This document shows, piece after piece, positions 1-6,195 of a stretch of DNA of 17,808 nt (position 1 is the stretch's first letter; the number at the start of each line of letters is the position of its first letter). This stretch comes from Bacteroidia bacterium (GTDB lineage: Bacteria; Bacteroidota; Bacteroidia; Bacteroidales; Azobacteroidaceae). Location of the stretch: contig BNTT01000054.1 of assembly GCA_025996815.1 (NCBI GenBank), forward strand, positions 1 to 17,808. Reading direction: 5' to 3'. Under the pieces are notes generated by a model. That model saw nothing but the letters and a program-made list of their open reading frames with translations. It was not told the origin of the DNA and did no database searches. Made by a program: the position numbers and the translations under genes.

Positions 1-1
1 C

Positions 2-94
2 GCTTTCGACAAAACGCCTATACGTGAGTTGCTTACCGAACAACGTCAATGCAATCAAAATGTCAAAGAACAACTAAATTTATTTGAATGTTAA
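2..94 (+). CDS. 3' end of an upstream gene (partial)
   Basis: An open frame enters from the window edge and ends at TAA 92-94, giving a 30-residue tail that begins AFDKTPIRELLTEQ and ends LNLFEC. It is rich in charged and Gln/Asn residues and looks like a real helical C-terminus. The rest of the gene lies outside the window, so I cannot name it. The 56 bases between its stop and the next ATG hold a small inverted repeat, GTTAA-ATA-TTAAC (100-112), and no convincing promoter. Confidence 0.4.
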   Translation, partial: AFDKTPIRELLTEQRQCNQNVKEQLNLFEC

Positions 95-150
95 TTCTTG
101 TTAAATATTAACGCAACAGCAGTAATTATATTTCAACGATTGACATATAT

Positions 151-2079
151 ATGTCCTCTCAGTTTTATTATGATTCTATTTCTGACGATGATTTTACGAA
201 ATGGTATAAGGAAGGAAATTCAGGAATTGATTTTATTGGTTTTTTTGAAGATAAAGTTAAAGATTATAATACTAAGAAATGGGAATATTTGATAAAAAAA
301 ATACTAAATGCTCCTTTATATAAGGTTCATTCAATAGAAATAGACGAATTTATTGCTAACGGTTCTAATTCGTGCTCTTATGAATTAAAAGGAGGGGATT
401 TAGATAATTTGGAATTAAACGAAACGATAACAAATGGAACTCTATCTATTGGTGGAATTGTTGATTATTCAGGTGTAAATTTAAATTTTAACAGTAAAAA
501 TCATTCTGCAAACATTATAAAATCATTAACGAGAGGGTTTAAGTTTGCTAAATATCAAGAAGATGCTTATAATTTTGGAGAAAGCCCCTCTATAATTAAA
601 AAAAAGCCGGGCGGATTTCCTAATATGTCTGTGGCAATTGTAAAAACCTATTTAAAAGTAAGTGATTCAATTTCTATCGTAATTAAAGATGATTCTTCAT
701 CGTTAACCAACAGTTTTGCTTCAGGAGGTTTGAATAACCTATCGCCACTAATAACATTTCCTGATAGCAGAGCCTACAAAATGGAATTTATTAATAAAAA
801 TTCATCAGTAGGCTATTATGTATGTGCAACGGTAAATCTTAAGCCTCACCCACTACTTCCCAACACAGCATACGCCTTTGATAGGTTAGACCGAATCACA
901 TACAACCTTCAAGGCATCTACTTTAACTACCTCACCGAGCAAAACCCCACCGAGCAAACGCAAAACGAACTGACGGTATCCAACGTAAACAACCCATTCG
1001 TGAGCAGCGATGCCAACCACTACACCGTTGGCGCAGGAAAGATATTAGGCTTAGCTGCCAACACGCAGGCGATAACAACGGGTCAATTCGGACAATATCC
1101 GCTTTTGGCATTCTGTAGCGATGGTTTGTATGCTTTGGGGCAAGGCGGTGGAGAAGTGGATTATGCGTTTGTTAGACCACTTACGCGCGACGTGGTGACC
1201 AATCCCGACACTATCACGCCTATTGATGATGCCATTGTGTTTGCTACTGTTCGCGGATTGATGATGACCAACGGGCAGGAGGTGTTAGAACTGAGCCGCG
1301 CGGTGGAGGGAAAACCGTTTGACTTCCTGCGGGTGCCGACGATGGAAAACAATAACTTCGATTATATCGACATCATGCTTGAGGCATTTTCTCATCCCAG
1401 TTTGTCGGGCACGGCAGACGAGCCGCCTAAGATGATGGGCACGGACGTGATAGACGGCGTGAATTTTCTTGATTATCTGAAAGCCCCCGGCACGAACATC
1501 GGCTTTGTCTATAACGAGCACCGCGAACTGATTATATCCAATCCGAACTATGCCTATTCATACGTGTACAGTTTCAACAGTCAGCAGTTCTACAAGATAT
1601 CGGCAGTGTACAGGCAGTTCATTGGTGACTATCCGCGCCTGCTGGGCATAACGAAGCACATAGACGGGCAGTCGGACAAACTCATAGAGATTTCCAACGA
1701 GAAAGCCTCCGACGACAAGGGCACGGTTATACATTTTATGTCGCGCCCTTATACCGGCGGGGTGATGGATTACAAGAGTGCCCACAGGTCAGTGCTGCGC
1801 TGCATGATTAAACCCGTTAAGTATTTGGGTTTTTACGTTTTTGGTTCGGAAGATGGGCATATTTGGCGGTTAATGGGCGGCAGTGAGTTTAACGGAGCTG
1901 TTCCTGATCCAAACGGCGGCGCTTCGGTGGCAAAAGAATTTATCGATTTAGGTGCGGACCTGTACCGGAATAGTTGCCGGTATTTCCGTTTTGCCTGCGT
2001 TGGCGTTGTGGAAGCGGGCACTAAGCTTGATTATATTGATTTTAGTTGCGCCATTAAGAGCACCGGGAAGTTGATGTGA
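151..2079 (+). CDS. Large virion protein, probable neck/tail (ring-like) protein
   Basis: This 642-residue protein starts at ATG 151; no in-frame ATG lies between the preceding stop (109-111) and this codon. From memory it resembles a large structural protein common in Bacteroides prophages. The recognisable part is residues about 230-430, where one stretch reads GQFGQYPLLAFCSDGLYAL, followed by RPLTRDV, TPIDDAIVFAT and RGLM. These alternating beta segments look like blades of a propeller. There is no signal peptide or membrane segment. Known relatives sit in virion operons, so a neck, tail or stabilisation role is inferred and no enzymatic motif is visible. DNA up to about position 840 is clearly AT-rich and the rest is not, so the N-terminal third may have been exchanged by recombination. 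Confidence is good for 'phage structural', low for the exact position in the particle. Confidence 0.65.
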   Translation: MSSQFYYDSISDDDFTKWYKEGNSGIDFIGFFEDKVKDYNTKKWEYLIKKILNAPLYKVHSIEIDEFIANGSNSCSYELKGGDLDNLELNETITNGTLSIGGIVDYSGVNLNFNSKNHSANIIKSLTRGFKFAKYQEDAYNFGESPSIIKKKPGGFPNMSVAIVKTYLKVSDSISIVIKDDSSSLTNSFASGGLNNLSPLITFPDSRAYKMEFINKNSSVGYYVCATVNLKPHPLLPNTAYAFDRLDRITYNLQGIYFNYLTEQNPTEQTQNELTVSNVNNPFVSSDANHYTVGAGKILGLAANTQAITTGQFGQYPLLAFCSDGLYALGQGGGEVDYAFVRPLTRDVVTNPDTITPIDDAIVFATVRGLMMTNGQEVLELSRAVEGKPFDFLRVPTMENNNFDYIDIMLEAFSHPSLSGTADEPPKMMGTDVIDGVNFLDYLKAPGTNIGFVYNEHRELIISNPNYAYSYVYSFNSQQFYKISAVYRQFIGDYPRLLGITKHIDGQSDKLIEISNEKASDDKGTVIHFMSRPYTGGVMDYKSAHRSVLRCMIKPVKYLGFYVFGSEDGHIWRLMGGSEFNGAVPDPNGGASVAKEFIDLGADLYRNSCRYFRFACVGVVEAGTKLDYIDFSCAIKSTGKLM

Positions 2080-2115
2080 TTTTATGTTTACATGCTTGTT
2101 TTTTTGGAACGCCCC

Positions 2116-2146
2116 GATACTTTTCACGGTACCGTTGAGAAGTATC
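2116..2146. repeat. 31-base interrupted palindrome
   Basis: Arms GATACTT (2116-2122) and AAGTATC (2140-2146) are exact reverse complements. They flank a perfect 10-base palindrome, ACGGTACCGT (2126-2135), with 3- and 4-base spacers. No T-run follows on either strand, and the centre leaves no natural hairpin loop, so it does not look like an intrinsic terminator. A dimer-binding or recombination site at the edge of the accessory cassette is possible. Confidence 0.5.
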
Positions 2147-2157
2147 CTGAGATGAAT

Positions 2158-2179
2158 TTAAAAGGATTACATCAAATCC
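2158..2179 (-). terminator. Weak hairpin at the end of the first accessory gene
   Basis: Read on the minus strand, GGATT-TGATGT-AATCC spans the stop codon of the gene ending at 2172 and is followed by TTTTAAA. The five-base stem is short, so termination would be weak. Confidence 0.35.
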
Positions 2180-2675
2180 AATTTTTACCCAATAAAAAGA
2201 AGAATGCGGCAATTGCAATCCATAAGAGAATATTATTCATTATGTAGTTGGTTTGCTGCTCCTTTTTTCTTCTTTTCAATTCTCTCGATAAATTTGAGCG
2301 TTCATCATTTTCAAATTCATAAGAATCAGAACATGGAGGAGTAATTGAAAATGACAATTTATCTAATCGTTTTTTAATTTCTTTATCAGAAACGGAAGAT
2401 AATTTTTCTTTTACTTCTTTTATTAGCCATTTTTTATACTCATCATTATATACTTCTGCCCATTCCCAAAACCGAGAAACAAAAAATAACCATACCAAAA
2501 ACAACAAGAAATCCAAATAACCTCCAATTGTTTTCATTGTATATTCTTCCAATTCTTCATCATAATATCGAAGATGCGGCTCTGCATAATATGCAATATA
2601 AACAAATATTGCCGTTATTAGAGATAAACCAACAGGGATTAAAATATAGGATAAAATACTTTTTTTCTTTTTCAT
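2172..2675 (-). CDS. Small membrane protein, accessory gene (moron-like)
   Basis: I do not recognise this 167-residue protein. I start it at ATG 2675 (MKKKKSILSY) and not at the in-frame TTG at 2696, because that TTG lies inside the promoter's -7 box. It has a lysine-rich N-terminus, then hydrophobic segments at about residues 8-29, 50-68 and 147-163. A charged, mostly helical cytosol-like domain (about 70-145) lies between the second and third. It ends soon after the last membrane segment with GKNWI. Base composition is AT-rich, unlike the adjoining virion genes, and it is transcribed against the neck/tail gene from its own host-type promoter. Those are typical marks of a phage accessory gene. 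Such genes often act in superinfection exclusion or defence, but nothing in this sequence proves it. Confidence 0.6.
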   Translation of the reverse strand: MKKKKSILSYILIPVGLSLITAIFVYIAYYAEPHLRYYDEELEEYTMKTIGGYLDFLLFLVWLFFVSRFWEWAEVYNDEYKKWLIKEVKEKLSSVSDKEIKKRLDKLSFSITPPCSDSYEFENDERSNLSRELKRRKKEQQTNYIMNNILLWIAIAAFFFLLGKNWI

Positions 2676-2693
2676 GACTTCAAAAATTTTCTG

Positions 2694-2724
2694 CAAAGGT
2701 AAGCACTATTTTCGAAATGCCAAA
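2694..2724 (-). promoter_or_regulatory. Bacteroidetes-type promoter of the first accessory gene
   Basis: On the minus strand, TTTG (2721-2724) is followed after exactly 19 bases by TACCTTTG (2694-2701). This is the TTTG / TAnnTTTG pair of the Bacteroidetes primary sigma factor. The -7 box ends 18 bases before ATG 2675. It implies expression by the host polymerase without a phage factor. Confidence 0.8.
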
Positions 2725-2765
2725 TTATTGTGATTGATTTAATAAAATTTAACTAAAAAGGGAAT

Positions 2766-3359
2766 CTAAATTGGATTTTCTTTCAAATACATATCACGGA
2801 GCGGCAAACTCAAAATAAAGCAGATGTCCGGTACTGCAAGCGTGTATGGTTCGCCATTTTCCAACGTAACGGGTGGTGCTTCATAAATATAGTCTTTCAA
2901 CTTGTTGAATGCAGGTGTGTTCAGGAGCGAAAAAAAAGATGCGTTTGCTTCCTGCTCAACGTCTAATTTTGTCAGCGGCTTGTGGTCGGAAATGTATTTA
3001 AACAATGCTTCCTTGTTTGCGTTCAAAAATTCATCGCCGCCGATGTCGTTAAAGAGTTGCAACCCCCACGGGCTTAACCGAGACGGGCTTAATTTTAAAG
3101 AAGCCGATTTTGACAACGATGGAAACTTTTGTGCTATAATTGATTTTATGTTTGTCAAGTCATCACTATGCGAAGCACAAGGCAAACTGCTAAGTGTTTT
3201 CTCAATGCCATCAAGTCGATAATTAACCGCATCAAATCGGTAATCAATACCAACCAGTTTGTTGCTCAATTTTATAATTTGATTTATGATAAACCAAATT
3301 CCGCTCAACAAGACTGCAACAGCCCCTATAACAGTACATATAATTTCTATTCTTTCCAT
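2766..3359 (-). CDS. Single-pass membrane protein with conserved-looking C-terminal domain, accessory gene
   Basis: This 197-residue protein starts at ATG 3359 (MERIEIICTV); the upstream TTG at 3389 falls inside the promoter's -7 box. Residues about 7-28 form one transmembrane helix with the N-terminus probably inside. Residues 29-57 look like a short amphipathic or coiled helix. After a linker, residues about 80-197 form a soluble domain, starting near SPSRLSPWGLQLF and ending LPLRDMYLKENPI. I have an impression of similar 'SP.gL...G...LRD.YL' domains in unannotated bacterial proteins, but cannot assign a function. It has its own promoter and stands next to a second AT-rich membrane gene, so the two may form one accessory cassette. 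A role in exclusion or defence is only inferred from that position. Confidence 0.6.
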   Translation of the reverse strand: MERIEIICTVIGAVAVLLSGIWFIINQIIKLSNKLVGIDYRFDAVNYRLDGIEKTLSSLPCASHSDDLTNIKSIIAQKFPSLSKSASLKLSPSRLSPWGLQLFNDIGGDEFLNANKEALFKYISDHKPLTKLDVEQEANASFFSLLNTPAFNKLKDYIYEAPPVTLENGEPYTLAVPDICFILSLPLRDMYLKENPI

Positions 3360-3386
3360 AATTCTGCTACATAAATTATTCGGGTA

Positions 3387-3417
3387 CAAAGGTACTGATT
3401 ATTTTTGAAACAGCAAA
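3387..3417 (-). promoter_or_regulatory. Bacteroidetes-type promoter of the second accessory gene
   Basis: On the minus strand, TTTG (3414-3417) and TACCTTTG (3387-3394) are separated by exactly 19 bases. Both boxes and the spacing are identical to those of the promoter at 2694-2724. The leader to ATG 3359 is about 20 bases. Confidence 0.8.
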
Positions 3418-3447
3418 CAAAAAAATATGTTTTACAGCAGGATTTTG

Positions 3448-3478
3448 AATAAAACCGCGACATCTTCACAGATGCCGC
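3448..3478 (-). terminator. Intrinsic terminator after the small terminase gene
   Basis: Read on the minus strand, GCGGCATCT and AGATGTCGC pair with one G-T wobble around a GTGA tetraloop (GNRA type). The stem is followed by GGTTTTATT. It lies about 60 bases past the stop at 3537 and would separate that gene from the accessory genes downstream. Confidence 0.65.
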
Positions 3479-3536
3479 AGCGCGATTTGAGTTATCAATA
3501 GGTAAAAAAAAGTATGAAAACACTTCACAAGATGGC

Positions 3537-4091
3537 TTAACTTACTATTTCGGCTTCCGCGTATTCGGAATTGAGTTTGTCTGACCTGTTGAACGCATTG
3601 TTCAATCTATCCAGGTGCTTTGAGAGTTTATCTTCAAAATTCACCGTGTTGTTATTGTTGTTGATGATGTTGGTTTGGTTGGCTGCCGGAGCGTTCTTTT
3701 CGGCAAACAGGATTTCTCCCAGTTTGGTAAACCATTCATCATCCATTGCAGGCATCCGTTTGATGGCTGCCTTTTTAAATTCGCTTACTATATCCGCCTT
3801 GTCGCTCAATATCCGTTCGTGGTAATCAACAATCTTGCCCATCGCCACGGTGGCAAGTTCTTTGGTTGCTGCGAGCTTCTTTTCGGGCGTGCATATTTCG
3901 GGGTGGTTGCGCTGGTAGTTCATGAGAGTGGCTTTGCTGATGCCGTGCTTTCGGGCAATCTCTGCTTTTGTCCTGCCGCCGCCCGTGAGCATATCCTGCA
4001 ATATCTCTATCTGCTCCTTGTCTGTGCGTGCCGGATGCCCGCCGCCGCCGCCCTTTCCTTGACCTATACCTCTGTTTTTTACTTTACTCAT
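3537..4091 (-). CDS. Small terminase subunit-like DNA-binding protein
   Basis: This 184-residue protein has three parts. The N-terminal tail is basic and glycine-rich, including GKGGGGGHPARTDK. A helix-turn-helix follows at about residues 27-62 (GRTKAEIARKHGISKATLMN), of the kind found in small terminase subunits and transposase-like recruiters. The C-terminal half is helical, with an asparagine-rich linker (INNNNNTVN, near 143) and a final charged helix suited to oligomerisation. Small terminases bind the phage packaging site as rings and hand it to the large subunit, which is encoded nearby at 6196-8259 on the same strand but separated by the portal gene. Fold and location support the call. 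A transcriptional regulator of the divergent portal promoter is the main alternative. The start at ATG 4091 is 23 bases from a -7 box. Confidence 0.6.
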   Translation of the reverse strand: MSKVKNRGIGQGKGGGGGHPARTDKEQIEILQDMLTGGGRTKAEIARKHGISKATLMNYQRNHPEICTPEKKLAATKELATVAMGKIVDYHERILSDKADIVSEFKKAAIKRMPAMDDEWFTKLGEILFAEKNAPAANQTNIINNNNNTVNFEDKLSKHLDRLNNAFNRSDKLNSEYAEAEIVS

Positions 4092-4113
4092 AACAAAATG
4101 TCAAACCAAAGTG

Positions 4114-4121
4114 CAAATTTA
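4114..4121 (-). promoter_or_regulatory. Minus-strand -7 box for the small terminase gene
   Basis: The minus strand reads TAAATTTG here, matching TAnnTTTG, 23 bases upstream of ATG 4091. No TTTG -33 box is present at the usual distance. Its first base is shared with the ACATAAAAT box of the divergent portal promoter (4121-4129), so a protein on that box would touch this promoter. Confidence 0.45.
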
Positions 4122-4163
4122 CATAAAATAATTGATTTAAGTAATAAAATGATAGTAACTTTG
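4121..4163 (+). promoter_or_regulatory. Late-class promoter A (portal)
   Basis: ACATAAAAT (4121-4129) lies exactly 35 bases, start to start, from TAACTTTG (4156-4163). The same arrangement precedes 9345, 12143 and 17368. An ATTG at 4131-4134 could act as a degenerate -33 box with a 21-base spacer. The -7 box ends 16 bases before ATG 4180. Confidence 0.7.
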
Positions 4164-4179
4164 TGCAAAATTCGTGTTT

Positions 4180-6189
4180 ATGTCAAAAAAGAATATTGAT
4201 TACAAGTATTTCCGTAAGAGCATTGTTGCCCCAACTGCCCCTACCGGTGCGGAGGATGTGCTTAACTCTGTGGCGTTTTCGGACTGTCGGCAGGTGTTGC
4301 TGGAAGCACAACAGTTGTGGGATGGGCTTGACGGTGCCCGCAGGACGCGCCGCAGGGGCGGCAAAATGACTTACGGCGACCAGTGGAGCGACCTGATACA
4401 AATAAGTTATAATAAATGGATAACCGAACAGGATCATCTCATAAGTCAGGGATTAGTGCCGTTGAAAAACAATCTTATCCGGCAGCTGACCAAATCACTT
4501 GTCGGGCAGTTCATTCAACAGCAGACAGAACCGATTGTGGTTATTCCGGAAACGGACGACATCGACCCAAGCATAACGGACGAACGCAAAATCGGTGAGT
4601 TGTACTCGCTTGCCTTGCAGGATGCGTATAAGAACAACGAATTAGACCAACTCGACAAAGAGGAGTTGCTGGAGTTTGCCATATCTGCCATAAGCGTTCA
4701 GGCAAATAAATACGACATTAACCCGATGACCGGCAAGGTTGGCGGGCTGGTGAGAAACATTAACCCGTCGCGTATATTTTGGAACAGCGGGCTGGAAAAC
4801 TCTAACGGTTCAGACCTCACTATGATTGGCGAGATAATGGACGTGCCTCTCAATGAAGTGGTGCGCCAGTTTGCCAAAACGAAAGAGCAAGCCGAGGAAA
4901 TACGCAGGCTGTATTTGAACGTTCGCCCCATAGGGCTTGACGGCGGTGCATACGAGAATATGACCACCCGCAAAATGGATAACCTGAACTTTCTCTATCC
5001 GTATCAAAACAACCTTTGCCGCGTTATCCTTGTGTGGAAGATTGAAAGCAAAGAGCAGTTGCATTGCCACGATACGTTGGATGCCAGCCTTTATTGGGTG
5101 GACGATACGGAAAAAGAGCGCAGAGCCATCAAAGCAGAAAACGAGGCGCGTATTGCTGATGCCGTAGCCCATGGCGTTGCGCCGGAAGATGTGCTGCTGA
5201 TTGAGCCTGAATGGACTGTGCGCAAGTTTTGGTATTACCGCTATTTCACTCCCACCGGAATTGTGCTTGCAGAGGGCGAAAGCCCCTACGAAAACGAATC
5301 GCACCCTTACAGTCTGAGGTTTCACGGGATGTTTGATGGTGAAGTGCATAGCTTTGTCGGCGACGTGATAGACCAGCAAAAGATGATAAACCGGTATATT
5401 ACCGGTGATGACTATGCCCGGAGCACCAGCTCACGCACCACTGTTATGTATGACAGTTCCATTCTTGAAAATAATACCCCTGAACAGTTGGCTCATGATG
5501 CGGCTAAGCCGGGAGCGATGATTCCGGTTAAAGTGAAGCCGGGGCAAGACTTGAATAGAATGGTTGCGCCTTTCCCGAATACCTACCGCGACAATGGCTC
5601 GTTCAACATGATACAATTGATGATGAGTTTTATTGACAACATTAGCGGGGTGCATGGCGCGGCACAAGGGAAAACTCCTGCATCGGGCACGCCGTCGTCG
5701 CTTTATGCGCAAGAGATACAACAGGCAGCTGTCAATCTACTTGATATACTTTCATCGTTCAACGCATTCAGAACGCAGCGCGATACCAAGTTGCTGAAAC
5801 TGATACAGCAATACTACACGCCCGAAATGTATATCAAGATTGCGGGGAAGGCATACGCCAAAGAAGCCCACTTTGCTGCCGGCAAAGGTGTTGATTTGGA
5901 TGTGGAGGTGAAACTGATACCCTCTACCAATTCGCAGCAGTATAAAGCGTTCCAAGATAGTATGCTGATGCAATTGCTACAGGCCGGGTTGATAGATGTT
6001 AAGATGATGCTGCGCAATTCGTCTTATTCGTTCAAAGACCAACTTATTCAGGAGATTGAGAGCAAAGAGGCAGAGATGCAAGAGATGCAGGCACAGCAAG
6101 CGGCACAGGGACTTCCGCCTGAAATGATGCAACAAATGGGTGGTGGTCAGGGTGCTCCGCAGGGCTTGCCGCCTCCGGGAATGCAGTAA
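4180..6189 (+). CDS. Portal protein
   Basis: This 669-residue protein forms, by family knowledge, the dodecameric ring at one capsid vertex through which DNA enters and leaves. I choose ATG 4180 (MSKKNIDYKY); the upstream in-frame GTG at 4174 is almost at the expected transcription start. The pattern is typical of large Bacteroides-phage portals: an N-terminal arm, an alpha/beta wing with the segment NPSRIFWNSGLENSNGSDLT followed by GEIMDVPLNEVVRQFAK, and a helical stem and crown. The C-terminal tail is rich in Gln, Met, Pro and Gly (QEMQAQQAAQGLPPEMMQQM near the end). There is no membrane segment. Its length is in the range of P22-like portals. It is convergent with the large terminase gene, with only 6 bases between the stop codons and no obvious terminator there. 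The late-class promoter directly upstream suggests phage-controlled expression. Confidence 0.8.
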   Translation: MSKKNIDYKYFRKSIVAPTAPTGAEDVLNSVAFSDCRQVLLEAQQLWDGLDGARRTRRRGGKMTYGDQWSDLIQISYNKWITEQDHLISQGLVPLKNNLIRQLTKSLVGQFIQQQTEPIVVIPETDDIDPSITDERKIGELYSLALQDAYKNNELDQLDKEELLEFAISAISVQANKYDINPMTGKVGGLVRNINPSRIFWNSGLENSNGSDLTMIGEIMDVPLNEVVRQFAKTKEQAEEIRRLYLNVRPIGLDGGAYENMTTRKMDNLNFLYPYQNNLCRVILVWKIESKEQLHCHDTLDASLYWVDDTEKERRAIKAENEARIADAVAHGVAPEDVLLIEPEWTVRKFWYYRYFTPTGIVLAEGESPYENESHPYSLRFHGMFDGEVHSFVGDVIDQQKMINRYITGDDYARSTSSRTTVMYDSSILENNTPEQLAHDAAKPGAMIPVKVKPGQDLNRMVAPFPNTYRDNGSFNMIQLMMSFIDNISGVHGAAQGKTPASGTPSSLYAQEIQQAAVNLLDILSSFNAFRTQRDTKLLKLIQQYYTPEMYIKIAGKAYAKEAHFAAGKGVDLDVEVKLIPSTNSQQYKAFQDSMLMQLLQAGLIDVKMMLRNSSYSFKDQLIQEIESKEAEMQEMQAQQAAQGLPPEMMQQMGGGQGAPQGLPPPGMQ

Positions 6190-6195
6190 ACACTT

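Larger units (their letters stand above)
2092..2238 (+). pseudogene. Possible 5' remnant of a disrupted plus-strand gene
   Basis: A 48-residue frame starts with MLVFLERPDTFHGTVEKYPE, thirteen bases after the preceding stop. Its first 27 codons lie in otherwise empty DNA, and the rest is antisense to the minus-strand gene ending at 2172. The start of the frame has ordinary protein-like composition. One reading is that insertion of the AT-rich accessory cassette cut a gene that once followed the neck/tail gene. A chance frame is equally possible. It also contains the 31-base inverted repeat at 2116-2146. Confidence 0.15.

Noticed and set aside
100..150. Promoter for the first gene (TATATTTC at 127-134)
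   Set aside because: The last base of TAnnTTTG is wrong, and neither a TTTG -33 box nor an ACAYAAAAT box is at the right distance.
2116..2146. Palindrome as a terminator of the neck/tail gene
   Set aside because: No T-run follows on the plus strand and the symmetric centre leaves no good loop.
2675..2696. TTG start at 2696 for the first accessory gene
   Set aside because: The TTG lies inside the TACCTTTG promoter box; ATG 2675 fits the transcript.
3359..3389. TTG start at 3389 for the second accessory gene
   Set aside because: Same problem: it is part of the -7 box. ATG 3359 is downstream of the expected transcription start.
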